NCBI GenBank assembly: GCA_964384825.1
Contig: CAYLMM010000022.1
Location: 1-40,792, forward strand
Origin: CAYLMM01 sp964384825
Lineage (GTDB): Bacteria > Krumholzibacteriota > Krumholzibacteriia > LZORAL124-64-63
Direction of reading: 5' to 3'
Length of the DNA: 40,792 nucleotides
Of the stretch, positions 33,186 through 40,792 are shown in pieces. How positions within the stretch are numbered: the stretch's first letter is position 1; each line of letters opens with the position of its first letter. The notes beneath the pieces were generated by a model, which was not told the origin of the DNA, ran no database searches, and worked only from the letters and a program-made list of their open reading frames with translations. A program made the translations under genes and the position numbers.

Positions 33186-35591
33186 CTACCGCACCAGCGA
33201 GATCTTCCGCACCACCTCCGCGCCGTCGGTCCGCAGCCGCACCAGGTAGGCGCCCGTCGCCGCTGGACGGCCGGAATCATCGATGCCGCGCCAGGTGAAG
33301 GTCCGTTTCCCGGCGGCCAGCGGACCGGACCACACGGTCGCCACCCGGCGTCCGCGCAGATCCCAGACCGCCAGCTCGGCGTCCGACGCCGAGGGCATCT
33401 CCACGCTCAGCCGGACCGCCGGATTGGCCGGATTGGGCCAGGCGTCGAGCCGCGGCCGGACCGGCCGCGGGACGGGCTCGCCCACGTCGGTCAGAGCGTC
33501 GGCGCGGGTCGGGGCGCCGAGGCAGTCCGGCTCGAAGTCGAGGCCGCCCTGGGCGGTCAGGCGCAGGTTCATCTCCGGCGCTCCGAACAGCGGCAGCAGG
33601 TTTTCCCGGTAACGTCCCGGCGCGGCGATGTCCATCAGGAAGCCGTCCCCGGTTTCGAGGCATTCGACCAGCAACTGTCCGGGCGAATGCACGACGGCCG
33701 CATCGATCACGAAGCTCAGATAGGTCCAATCGTCGTGCCACGCGGGGATCGGGACCTGGATCTCCAGGGTCTCCGCTCCGCCTGCGGCGAGCCGCGGCGG
33801 CACGGCGTCCAGACCGAATCCGTTCTCCACCGGTCCGACCGGCACGGTTCCGGCGGCGCCGACGTTGAGGAACTCGCCGGACGAACCGTCCTTCCAGCCC
33901 AGCGAGAACCCGCCGGATTCGTGCTGGTTGTCGGGCGATTCTTCGGCCGCCGCCTTGCCCGGAACGGGTATCCCGCGCCCGATCGATTCGTCGACGTGGA
34001 AGCCGCGCGGGTGGCCCGTCTCCGGATCGCGCGAGTCGTCGTCGTTGTGCACCACCACCATCACCGGATGGTTCGAACGGTTGACCCACTTGCGCGTCTT
34101 GCCGCTGTTCTTGGTCCAGACCACCTCCCGGATCGCGCGATGCGGCTGGACCGAGGTGTCGTAAACCCACATCGTGACGTTCAGGTTCTGCTTCTCGATG
34201 GGCGGGAAGGCCACCTTCAGGGTGTCGCCGGGAGCCACCATCCGCCTGTGCTGGGCGCAGAATTCCGGCATCTCCTCCGGAACCTCGCCCAGCCCCGAGT
34301 CCTTCTTGCGGCTCTCGGAGATCACCGATTCGACCTTGGCGTGCGTCTTGTAGGTCTTCCCGCCGATCGAGACCTGGCCGTCGAGGCCGGGGATGTAGAT
34401 GCGCCCGCCGGTGGTGTCGGCCATCCCGACTTCGTGATAGGTGCCCCCGGGGCCCGACTGCTTGTCGTCGTGCTTCCACGAGATGCAGATGTGGTCGCCG
34501 ATCACGATCGCGCCGGTCAGCACCACCACGTGGCCGTTGACCCGGTGGGTCTTGCCCTGGTCGTCCTTGTAGTAGCGGCCGATGCCGATCTCCACGTCCT
34601 CCTTGTGACGGGCCTCCGACAGCAGCCACGATGCGCTGGGCCAGCCGTCGGCGCGGGTGGTTGAGTCGGCCGCCGAACTCTTGCCGGTCGAACTGACGAT
34701 GGCGTGGTTCAGATCCTTGCTCTGGAATTTCACCTCGACGGGCAGCCCGTGGGCCTCGATGAAGTCCAGCTTGGCCTTGACCATCGTGGAGTCGCCCACG
34801 CCGTCGGCGGCCATCCTGCTCATCAGGTGCGACAGCTGGTCGAAGGCCTGGCGTTCGTCCTCGTCGAGGTCGATGTCGTCGTTCTTGTTGGCCAGCCACC
34901 GGATGCTGTTCGCGCAGCCCGCCGGGCCGCAGCCGTTCACGTCCAGACCCCCGCCGAGGTCCACGTTCGGCATCTCGCAGCCGATCCAGGCGACCAGGTC
35001 GATGTACACCCCGGGCACGTACGGCGGCCACCACCAGGGGCGGGGATCGATATCCTCGGGCAGGTGGTCGCGGTCGAATCCGTCGCCGTCGTCCACCTCC
35101 TCCTGCTTCACCGGCTCGGACGGACCCAGGGACAAGCCCGGCAGCCATATCGACGCGTCGACGTCGGTCATGATGTCCGGCGTGACCATCCACTGGTAGG
35201 CGATGTCGGGCGCGACCATGCCGGTCTCCACGCCCAGCTCCGAAAGCGGAAAGCGCACGCCCACCCTCTCGATCGGCACCCCGACCGTGTCGTCGTGCAG
35301 CGGCAGGTTGCGCACGATCCACACCGGCTCGACCGTCAGGCCGGGAATCCCGGCAGCCAGGTTGAAGAACTGCATCTGAGGCTCCGCGGCGAATTCCACG
35401 ACGCAACGGCCCTGGTCGGAGAAGGGCACCGGCTCCTCGGGCGGATTCAGGAAGCTCAGCTGCTCGAACTCCACGATCAGCACCGCCGCGGGCGAGGGCG
35501 CGGGCGTCAGGATCGTCGTCGAGATCAGCAGCAGCAGGATCGGAGCGGACAGGATGGCGATGGACCGGCGGTGGCGGTGGGCGTGCGGCAT
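33186..35591 (-). CDS. Secreted C39-like papain-fold protein with FlgD-like C-terminal domain
   Basis: This 801-residue protein has a signal peptide (SIAILSAPILLLLISTTILTP). After an N-terminal beta-rich part, NGCGPAGCANSIRWLANKN (Cys221) resembles the catalytic-cysteine helix of C39-like peptidases, and VNGHVVVLTGA offers the catalytic histidine. An Asp-rich stretch (NDDIDLDEDER) lies between them. A beta-sandwich middle follows. The C-terminal FlgD-like Ig domain (AWPNPANPAVRLSVEM ... TGAYLVRL ... VVRKISLVR) is the same tag as in the beta-helix protein. The start at 35591 is chosen for the signal and GGGGG upstream; a longer frame start is rejected. It may be a secreted peptidase or a non-catalytic papain-fold protein. 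Confidence 0.78.
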   Translation of the reverse strand: MPHAHRHRRSIAILSAPILLLLISTTILTPAPSPAAVLIVEFEQLSFLNPPEEPVPFSDQGRCVVEFAAEPQMQFFNLAAGIPGLTVEPVWIVRNLPLHDDTVGVPIERVGVRFPLSELGVETGMVAPDIAYQWMVTPDIMTDVDASIWLPGLSLGPSEPVKQEEVDDGDGFDRDHLPEDIDPRPWWWPPYVPGVYIDLVAWIGCEMPNVDLGGGLDVNGCGPAGCANSIRWLANKNDDIDLDEDERQAFDQLSHLMSRMAADGVGDSTMVKAKLDFIEAHGLPVEVKFQSKDLNHAIVSSTGKSSAADSTTRADGWPSASWLLSEARHKEDVEIGIGRYYKDDQGKTHRVNGHVVVLTGAIVIGDHICISWKHDDKQSGPGGTYHEVGMADTTGGRIYIPGLDGQVSIGGKTYKTHAKVESVISESRKKDSGLGEVPEEMPEFCAQHRRMVAPGDTLKVAFPPIEKQNLNVTMWVYDTSVQPHRAIREVVWTKNSGKTRKWVNRSNHPVMVVVHNDDDSRDPETGHPRGFHVDESIGRGIPVPGKAAAEESPDNQHESGGFSLGWKDGSSGEFLNVGAAGTVPVGPVENGFGLDAVPPRLAAGGAETLEIQVPIPAWHDDWTYLSFVIDAAVVHSPGQLLVECLETGDGFLMDIAAPGRYRENLLPLFGAPEMNLRLTAQGGLDFEPDCLGAPTRADALTDVGEPVPRPVRPRLDAWPNPANPAVRLSVEMPSASDAELAVWDLRGRRVATVWSGPLAAGKRTFTWRGIDDSGRPAATGAYLVRLRTDGAEVVRKISLVR

Positions 35592-35806
35592 GGCAAAATC
35601 CCCCTTCCATGCGGCATGGATCCGAATCGATGTCTTCAGAATTTTATCATGGACGGAATCACAAAATCCATACCCAAAAGGTGGATGAATACCGGAGGAA
35701 TTTTCAGAACGGATTTTCGCCTGCGAAGTGGTATCGTTTCGTCCTGGCGATCGTCGGAGGCGCATCGCCCGGCCCCGATCCGATACCGAATCGATATGGA
35801 GGATCC

Positions 35807-36688
35807 ATGCGAACCGAACCGACAGCCCCGTCCGCCGAAACGCTCCTGGAACCGGAAACCCCGCCGCAGGCCGCGCGGCCCCCGCGCCCCCGATTGGGCG
35901 CCGCCCGCGCCATCGGCCTGCTCGCGATCAATCTCGGGCTGGGGATCGCGGTCGTTCTGCCCCTGACGATCACAGAATTGGCCGCCGGCCTCGAGTCCGG
36001 GACGATACCGTCGTTCCTGATCTCCCAGCTCATCGCCTGGCCGATCACGATGTGGATCGCCCTGCGCTGGGCTCGCGTCTCGGCGGCCGAGGCCTTCGCC
36101 CTGAAATCCTTCCCCCTGCGCATCCTGCCGGCCCTGGTCCTGGTCAGCTTCGGCCTGCCGATCCTGCTGAACGAGGTGTCCGGCCTGGTTCCGGTGCCCG
36201 ATTTCCTGGTCGGGGTTCTCGAAGACCTGGAGAAGAGCATGAGCAACTGGGCGGGATTCCTGTCGGTCGTCGTGGTGGCCCCGATCGTCGAGGAGCTCTT
36301 CTTCCGCGGCCAGCTGCTCGTCGCGTTCCGCAAGCGTTACACAGTGACCCGGGCGGTCTGGGCGACGGCCCTGCTTTTCGCCCTGATGCATCTGAACCCC
36401 TGGCAGGCTATCTCCGCCCTGCCTCTGGGGCTGCTCTTCGCCTGGCTCGTGCTGCGCACCGGATCGACCATGCCCGGGCTGGTCTGCCACGTCGTGGTGA
36501 ATTTCCTCGGCGCGGTGGCGATCATGCCGCTGGGCCGGCTCTTCGGGATGCAGGAACAGAACGTCGCGACCGTATCGCACCTGCCGGCGCCGCTGCTGGC
36601 GATCGGTGCCGCGGCCGCGCTGATCGGCGGCTACCTGCTGCGGCGCCAGCTCGGCGCCCGGACCACGGTCATGGAGGCCGAAGGATGA
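35807..36688 (+). CDS. CPBP family intramembrane metalloprotease (CAAX/bacteriocin-processing type)
   Basis: This 293-residue membrane protein has about eight helices. The CPBP metal-site motifs are present: VEELFFRGQL (EExxxR), FALMHLNPW (FxxxH) and HVVVNFLG (HxxxN). Family members cleave membrane or bacteriocin-like substrates, and some act in stress or defence. The N-terminal 28 residues are Pro/Glu-rich and cytoplasmic. GGAGG lies 5 bases before the ATG at 35807; the frame upstream of it has no family character. The stop overlaps the following secreted hydrolase start as ATGA, so the two are coupled, which may indicate a shared processing or peptide-handling role (inference). Confidence 0.9.
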   Translation: MRTEPTAPSAETLLEPETPPQAARPPRPRLGAARAIGLLAINLGLGIAVVLPLTITELAAGLESGTIPSFLISQLIAWPITMWIALRWARVSAAEAFALKSFPLRILPALVLVSFGLPILLNEVSGLVPVPDFLVGVLEDLEKSMSNWAGFLSVVVVAPIVEELFFRGQLLVAFRKRYTVTRAVWATALLFALMHLNPWQAISALPLGLLFAWLVLRTGSTMPGLVCHVVVNFLGAVAIMPLGRLFGMQEQNVATVSHLPAPLLAIGAAAALIGGYLLRRQLGARTTVMEAEG

Positions 36689-37803
36689 TTGCCCGCCGCC
36701 GACTGCCGGCGGCGGGATGGATTCTCGTCCTCGCGGCGTGTCTGTCGCCCTTGTCGTCGGCCGAGGCGTGCTCGGTCTTCTGCCTGTCCGCGGACGACGG
36801 AGCGGTCTGCGGCAAGAACCTCGATTGGGATGATCCCTTGCCCGCCCTGGTGGCGGTCAATGTCCGCGGCGTGGAGAAATCGATCCTGCCCTGGCGCGGC
36901 TGGTGGCCCGATACCACTCCGCGCGAGCCCGTGACCTGGACCTCCCGCCACGGTTCGGTGACCTTCACCCTCTACGGCCGCGACTTCATCGCCGGCGGCA
37001 TGAACGAGGCGGGCCTGATCGTCGAGGAGGCCAGCCTGGCGAGCGTCTACCCGCCGGACGACGGCCGCCCCGGAGTTTCCGGCGCCCAGTGGATGCAGTA
37101 CCAGCTCGACAACTTCGCCACCGTCGACGAAGTTCTCGAACATCTCGACGACCTGAGGCCGGACGGCGAGGGGATGCATCACCTGATCGCCGACAGCAGA
37201 GGCCGTTGCGCTGTGATCGAATATCTCGACGGAAGCCCGACGGTCCTGCGCGGCGGCGATCTGCCCGTGCCGGCGATCACCAACACGGCCTGCCGCAAGG
37301 CCCTGGACCAGTTGCCGCTGGACAAGGCCTTCGGCGGGGACGCCGACATCGCCGCTTCGGACGATTCCTACGGCCGCTTCGCGCGCATGGCGGCGATGAT
37401 GCGCGACCTGCGGACCGGGGGAGGCGCCGATCCGGCGGCCGATGCCTTCGGCATCCTCGACGCGGTGACCGTCGCCGACACCCGGCGCGGCGTGGTCTAC
37501 GACGCCCGCTCGCTCCGCGTGTCCTGGCGCACGGCGGCCGATCCGCGCGTCCGCCGGCTCGATTTCGCGGATCTGGATTTCACGGCCGGAGCCCCGGTGC
37601 TGGCGGTCGATGTCGAATCCGGCGGCCCCGGCGACGTCTCCGGCGAACTGCGCGTTCTGACCCCCGAGCTGAACCGGGCCCAGGGCGACCGTCTGCGTCC
37701 TTCCGGCGGCGATCCGCGTTCCGCCGCCGAACTCGGATCCCGCGGACTGACCTTCGCCGGGGCCCTCGACATGATCGCGCGACATCCCTGGCCCGGGCGC
37801 TGA
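36685..37803 (+). CDS. Secreted Ntn-hydrolase of the choloylglycine hydrolase/linear amide hydrolase family
   Basis: This 372-residue C59-type amidase cleaves linear amide bonds (bile-salt, penicillin V or N-acyl-homoserine-lactone-like substrates). The signal peptide ends SSAEA and is followed directly by C29 (CSVFCLSADDGAVCGKNLDWDD), so signal cleavage would expose Cys29 as the N-terminal nucleophile. GKNLDW supplies the family Asp47, GGMNEAGLIVEEASL the mid-domain motif, and AITNTACRKAL the family asparagine. Lys44 stands where family members often have Arg. It is coupled by an ATGA overlap to the CPBP protease. The natural substrate is unknown; acyl-homoserine lactones or lipid amides are candidates. 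Confidence 0.85.
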   Translation: MIARRRLPAAGWILVLAACLSPLSSAEACSVFCLSADDGAVCGKNLDWDDPLPALVAVNVRGVEKSILPWRGWWPDTTPREPVTWTSRHGSVTFTLYGRDFIAGGMNEAGLIVEEASLASVYPPDDGRPGVSGAQWMQYQLDNFATVDEVLEHLDDLRPDGEGMHHLIADSRGRCAVIEYLDGSPTVLRGGDLPVPAITNTACRKALDQLPLDKAFGGDADIAASDDSYGRFARMAAMMRDLRTGGGADPAADAFGILDAVTVADTRRGVVYDARSLRVSWRTAADPRVRRLDFADLDFTAGAPVLAVDVESGGPGDVSGELRVLTPELNRAQGDRLRPSGGDPRSAAELGSRGLTFAGALDMIARHPWPGR

Positions 37804-37835
37804 ACCCGGCACGAAACCCGCAAGGACCGCATCCC

Positions 37836-39740
37836 ATGACCCGCACTCCATTGAACGTCCTGCGCACGGTCTACGGACACGACGCCTTCCGCGGCCGGCA
37901 GGCCGAGATCATCGACCACCTGCTGGCCGGCGGCGACGCCCTGGTGCTGATGCCCACCGGCGGCGGCAAGTCGCTCTGCTACCAGATCCCGGCGTTGCTG
38001 CGGCCGGGAACCGGCATCATCGTCTCGCCCCTGATCGCTTTGATGCAGGACCAGGTCTCGGCCCTGCGCCAGATGGGTCTGCGCGCCGCCTTCCTGAACT
38101 CCACCCTGACGCAGGCCGACGCGCACCGGGTCGAGACGTTGCTGCGCCGCGGCGAGCTCGATCTGCTGTACATCGCGCCCGAGCGCCTGCTGCAGGAGCG
38201 CACGCTCGAACTGCTCGACGAGGTCCGCTCCGCCGATGCCGCCGACGCCGGCCTGGCCCTCTTCGCCATCGACGAGGCCCATTGCGTCTCCCAGTGGGGA
38301 CACGATTTCCGTCCGGAGTATCTGCAGCTCGACATCCTGGCCGACCGTTATCCCGGGGTGCCGCGCCTGGCCTGCACCGCCACCGCCGACGGTCGCACCC
38401 GCGACGAGATCCTCCAGCGCCTGCGCCTGCGCGACGGCCGCGTGTTCATCACCGGCTTCGACCGCCCCAACATCCGCTACCGCGTCGTGCCGAAGGAGAA
38501 CGCCCGCCGGCAATTGCTGAAGTTCCTGCGGGCCGAGCATCCCGGCGACGCGGGCATCGTCTACTGCCTGTCCCGCCGCAGCGTCGAGCGGATCGCCGAA
38601 TTCCTCGTCGACCAGGGGATCCCGGCCCTGCCCTACCACGCCGGTTTGCCCAAGGAGGTGCGCCGCGGGAACCAGGAGCGTTTCCTGCGGGAGGACGGCC
38701 TGGTGATGACCGCGACCATCGCCTTCGGCATGGGCATCGACAAACCCGACGTGCGCTTCGTGGCCCATCTCGATCTGCCCAAGAGCCTCGAGGCCTACTA
38801 CCAGGAAACCGGCCGCGCCGGGCGCGACGGCCTGCCCGCCGACGCCTGGCTGGCCTACGGCCTGCAGGATGTGGTGACCCTGGCCAAGATGATGGATTCG
38901 GGCGAGGCCGACGCGATGCACAAGCGCCGCGAGCGCCAGCAGCTCGACGCGATGCTCGGCTACTGCGAGGTCGTCGACTGCCGGCGCCGCGTGCTGCTGC
39001 GCCATTTCGACGAGATCCTGCCCGAGCCCTGCGGAAACTGCGACAACTGCCTCGATCCGCCCGAGACCTTCGACGCCACCGAGGCCGTCCGCAAGGCCCT
39101 GTCCTGCATCGTGCGCACCGGCCAGCGCTTCGGAGCCCAGCACGTGGTGAACGTGCTGCGCGGCTCCGAGGGCGAGCGCATCCGCCGGTTGGGCCACGAC
39201 CGGCTCAGCACCTACGGCATCGGCGCCGACATCGATGCGCGGGCCTGGCGCGGCATCCTGCGGCAGATGGTCGCCCGCGGCATGCTCGAGGTCGATCCCG
39301 GGGGCTTCGGCGGCCTGCGGCTGACCGAATCCGCCCTGCCGGTCCTGCGCGGCGAACGGACCGTCGAAATGAGGCGCGAATCCCTGCGCACCGTCGCCGC
39401 CGCATCCGCGGGCCGCAAGCGGCGCAGCGCCGCCCTGACCGCGCTGAGCGCCGACGACGAGGTCGTGATGGACGCCGCCGCCGAGGCCCTCTTCGAGCGC
39501 CTGCGCGCCCGGCGCAAGGAACTGGCCGCCGAGCAGGGCGTGCCCCCCTACGTCGTGTTCCACGACCGGGCCCTGGCCGCCATGGCGGTCCATCGCCCGA
39601 CGACGCCCGAGAAGTTCCTGATGATCGGGGGAGTGGGCGAGAAGAAGCTCGAGAAGTACGGCGAGGATTTCATGGCCGAGATCCGGGACGCCGGGGCGGA
39701 TGTCGATGGGGAAGCCGAGGCGGGCAGCGCGTTCGATTGA
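37836..39740 (+). CDS. recQ: ATP-dependent DNA helicase RecQ
   Basis: This 634-residue 3'-5' DNA helicase works in recombination and replication repair. Motifs in order: RGRQAEIIDHLL, Walker A MPTGGGKSLCYQ, SPLIALMQDQV, DEAH box AIDEAHCVSQWGHDFRPEY, ACTATADG, RPNIRYRV, HAGLPKEVR, TIAFGMGIDKPDVRFV and QETGRAGRDG. The zinc-binding segment YCEVVDCRRRVLL...CGNCDNC is followed by the RQC winged helix and an HRDC domain (FERLRARRKELAAEQGVPPYVVFHDR). Length is typical. AAGGA lies 10 bases before the ATG at 37836. It is the last gene before the putative element boundary. Confidence 0.96.
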   Translation: MTRTPLNVLRTVYGHDAFRGRQAEIIDHLLAGGDALVLMPTGGGKSLCYQIPALLRPGTGIIVSPLIALMQDQVSALRQMGLRAAFLNSTLTQADAHRVETLLRRGELDLLYIAPERLLQERTLELLDEVRSADAADAGLALFAIDEAHCVSQWGHDFRPEYLQLDILADRYPGVPRLACTATADGRTRDEILQRLRLRDGRVFITGFDRPNIRYRVVPKENARRQLLKFLRAEHPGDAGIVYCLSRRSVERIAEFLVDQGIPALPYHAGLPKEVRRGNQERFLREDGLVMTATIAFGMGIDKPDVRFVAHLDLPKSLEAYYQETGRAGRDGLPADAWLAYGLQDVVTLAKMMDSGEADAMHKRRERQQLDAMLGYCEVVDCRRRVLLRHFDEILPEPCGNCDNCLDPPETFDATEAVRKALSCIVRTGQRFGAQHVVNVLRGSEGERIRRLGHDRLSTYGIGADIDARAWRGILRQMVARGMLEVDPGGFGGLRLTESALPVLRGERTVEMRRESLRTVAAASAGRKRRSAALTALSADDEVVMDAAAEALFERLRARRKELAAEQGVPPYVVFHDRALAAMAVHRPTTPEKFLMIGGVGEKKLEKYGEDFMAEIRDAGADVDGEAEAGSAFD

Positions 39741-39768
39741 GCAGGGAAACGGCTCGCTGCGCCGCGCG

Positions 39769-39797
39769 AAAAAGAGCCCGGCCTAGGCCGGGCTCTT
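39769..39797 (-). terminator. Minus-strand terminator of a missing tRNA gene
   Basis: AAGAGCCCGGCC and GGCCGGGCTCTT form a perfect 12-bp stem around TA. On the minus strand the hairpin is followed by a run of five T (39773-39769), on the plus strand by no T-tract, so it terminates leftward transcription. It starts 7 bases beyond the tRNA-like CCA end at 39805. Confidence 0.65.
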
Positions 39798-39804
39798 CGA
39801 TATT

Positions 39805-39817
39805 TGGTAGCGGGGGC
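39805..39817 (-). other. Initiator-tRNA 3' tail, candidate attachment site
   Basis: The minus strand reads GCCCCCGCTACCA, which is the acceptor-stem end plus CCA seen in many bacterial initiator tRNAs. No T-arm, anticodon arm or 5' half follows at higher coordinates. A displaced tRNA tail with its terminator is what tRNA-targeting integrases leave at the far end of an inserted element, so this may be an att core; the match is short. Confidence 0.4.
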
Positions 39818-40399
39818 CCGTTGTGAAGTCCAACAGACGGATCGGGCGCGCGAAGTGGAGGTCATTCCGCTGCGGTTTTCGCGGGAGGGGACGGGGTTGG
39901 TTCTGGTGGGGGTGGGGTAGGAGTCGGCCGGTCTGCTTGCGAGATGATAGCCGTGGCGACGGGAATTGCAGGAAGATATGCACAAGTGGACGGAAAATGT
40001 CTCTCTGTGCTTACGAAGTGCGTGTCGCGTGGCATCGGCACCCAGGCCGGGAATCCGCCAAAGGGGGCCTGCCCCAACTCCGACAGGATCCTCGGGCGAT
40101 CCGGCGACGCGAAGATCTCCCAATGCAATAGCTGGTGTCCGTGGACAAAACAGGGGCATATTATGGCCAAGTGAAGGCTAATATATGGGTATGTTTTGTT
40201 CGGGATGGTGAAGAGGTGGAAGCCGCGACGGGGAACAAATAGAAAAACGAGCGGCCGTTGATTGGTTTCACGGCCTGTCAACGTAACTCGCTGTAAAAAT
40301 AGGATATACATCGGCCATTCTTGTGGGTTTGGCCGATACAAACCGTTTGGTGGCCGATAGAAGGGCGTCTCCAGCCCAAGCGATCCAAGTTCGCGCCGA
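39818..40399. other. Gene-poor, more A+T-rich DNA with repeated motifs
   Basis: No convincing protein gene is present on either strand. From about 40140 base composition is visibly more A+T-rich than the rest of the window. The motif TATATGGGTA occurs at 40182-40191 and again in the antitoxin operator. GGCCGATA occurs at 40331-40338 and 40352-40359, 21 bases apart, with an inverted TCGGCC at 40311-40316. This looks like the non-coding end of an integrated element. Confidence 0.45.
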
Positions 40400-40429
40400 T
40401 TGGCTGCTATGGTTTTATGTGGGTATAAA
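40400..40429 (+). promoter_or_regulatory. Candidate promoter of the AbiEi gene
   Basis: TTGGCT (40400-40405), an 18-base spacer and TATAAA (40424-40429). The -10 lies inside the first operator repeat (40415-40448). Confidence 0.5.
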
Positions 40430-40511
40430 AATTGCCTATATGAGCGCACGGCGAAAAATTCGGTTGCCAAGGTGGGCTTATATGGGTAGAATAACTGCCA
40501 CTATGGACGCA
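40415..40511. repeat. Direct-repeat operator upstream of the AbiEi gene
   Basis: 40415-40448 and 40478-40511 match at 26 of 34 positions and are exactly 63 bases apart, about six helical turns. Both contain TAT-R-TGGGTA and TGCC-N2-TATG. The first copy covers the promoter -10 and the second covers the likely start codon. The AbiEi antitoxin family is known to bind repeats in its own promoter, so this is probably its autoregulatory operator. Confidence 0.6.
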
Positions 40512-40792
40512 AATCAGCAAATGAAGCCGACCGACTTCTTCGACCGCCACCCGGTGTTCCGCTTCGACGACTTCGCGGCGGCCCACGCCGCGGGTGGCCG
40601 CCGGAGCCGGCAGACCACCGCCTCGGTGCTGAAGCAGCACGTGGCCGCCGGCCGGCTGCTGCACCTGCGGCGCGGCCTGTACGCGTCCGTGCCGCGGTGT
40701 GCCGATCCCGAGCGCCATCCCGTCGATCCCTACCTCATGGCCACGCAGCTCGCCCCTGACGGCGTGGTGGCCTACCACGCGGCGCTCCAGTT
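40482..40792 (+). CDS. AbiEi-type antitoxin / COG5340-like transcriptional regulator, 5' part
   Basis: The frame is open to the window end (103 complete codons seen). After a short lead it reads FFDRHPVFRFDDFAAAH, then a winged-helix-like VLKQHVAAGRLLHLRRGLYA and DPYLMATQLAPDGVVAYHAAL, which is the N-terminal domain and start of the AbiEi_4 region of type IV antitoxins (predicted regulators of viral defence systems). The ATG at 40482 has AAGGTGGG 6 bases upstream; ATG at 40503 is a second in-frame choice. The partner toxin (AbiEii nucleotidyltransferase) would lie beyond the window. It sits just inside the putative element boundary at 39805, consistent with mobile defence cargo. Confidence 0.8.
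   Translation, partial: MGRITATMDANQQMKPTDFFDRHPVFRFDDFAAAHAAGGRRSRQTTASVLKQHVAAGRLLHLRRGLYASVPRCADPERHPVDPYLMATQLAPDGVVAYHAALQ

Noticed and set aside
37497..39593. 698-codon minus-strand frame opposite recQ
   Set aside because: Antisense shadow with no recognisable motif while recQ is complete on the plus strand.
39805..39880. A complete tRNA on the minus strand
   Set aside because: Only the last 13 bases fit; the next bases do not form a T-arm with a TTC loop, and no anticodon arm follows.
39862..40470. 202-codon minus-strand frame in the gene-poor edge
   Set aside because: No ribosome site or domain; it crosses the composition change and the antitoxin promoter and ends in a Pro-rich artefact-like tail. 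Kept only as a weak possibility.
40300..40512. CRISPR array from the repeated motifs
   Set aside because: Repeats are few, imperfect and irregularly spaced, with no spacer-like pattern or cas genes.

Overview
This is a GC-rich bacterial window, probably a metagenome-assembled contig: it contains a 10-N scaffold gap at 19051-19060 and a suspicious join near 413-434. The gene content points to a Gram-negative, probably anaerobic or facultative member of the FCB-like candidate phyla (Krumholzibacteriota or Eisenbacteria type). The reasons are an Rnf complex with KorAB ferredoxin chemistry, secreted proteins ending in FlgD-like Ig sorting domains, many lipoproteins and signal-peptide proteins of unknown role, and a recurring TWG-x-(I/V)-K-x-L-(Y/F) C-terminal tail. 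This placement is inference; there is no rRNA or other marker gene here.

Layout. 1-434 holds the tail of a dimethylglycine-dehydrogenase-like FAD domain that stops abruptly at a small palindrome, where an oppositely oriented acyl-CoA synthetase fragment begins. 338-7776 (minus strand) reads korA, korB, an NSS-family sodium symporter, a secreted protein and the AMP-forming ligase. 8037-13329 (plus) is a complete rnfABCDGE operon, divergent from korAB and convergent with apbE, the flavin transferase that loads RnfD and RnfG. KorAB would reduce ferredoxin, Rnf would oxidise it and pump Na+ or H+, ApbE matures Rnf, and the symporter could spend a Na+ gradient.

14563-16516 (minus) is a umuDC error-prone polymerase operon whose UmuD has an N-terminal basic extension and whose promoter is covered by a near-perfect 24-bp palindrome. 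16746-21639 carries small secreted or membrane proteins, a TPR protein, a VF530-type protein, an HD hydrolase, a beta-carbonic anhydrase and a GNAT enzyme. 21737-26058 has a membrane acyltransferase and two tandem, translationally coupled paralogous lipoproteins. 26219-27726 encodes a DEAD-box RNA helicase and a small lysine-rich protein, closed by a strong terminator.

27780-28337 is mostly gene-free but has a good promoter and a possible 34-codon micro-ORF. 28338-33131 holds a DNRLRE-like secreted protein, a right-handed beta-helix protein with a FlgD-like tail, a cysteine desulfurase and a sulfotransferase. 33186-39740 holds a C39-like protein with a FlgD-like tail (minus), then a CPBP membrane protease, a secreted choloylglycine-hydrolase-like Ntn enzyme and RecQ.

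The right end looks like the edge of an integrated element. Downstream of recQ lie, on the minus strand, a 13-nt initiator-tRNA 3' tail and its terminator but no tRNA body. These are followed by more A+T-rich non-coding DNA with repeated motifs, and then the start of an AbiEi-type antitoxin gene with a direct-repeat operator. ATGA stop/start overlaps (korA/korB, rnfD/G, rnfG/E, the lipoprotein pair, CPBP/Ntn hydrolase, secreted protein/VF530) show that translational coupling is common in this genome.
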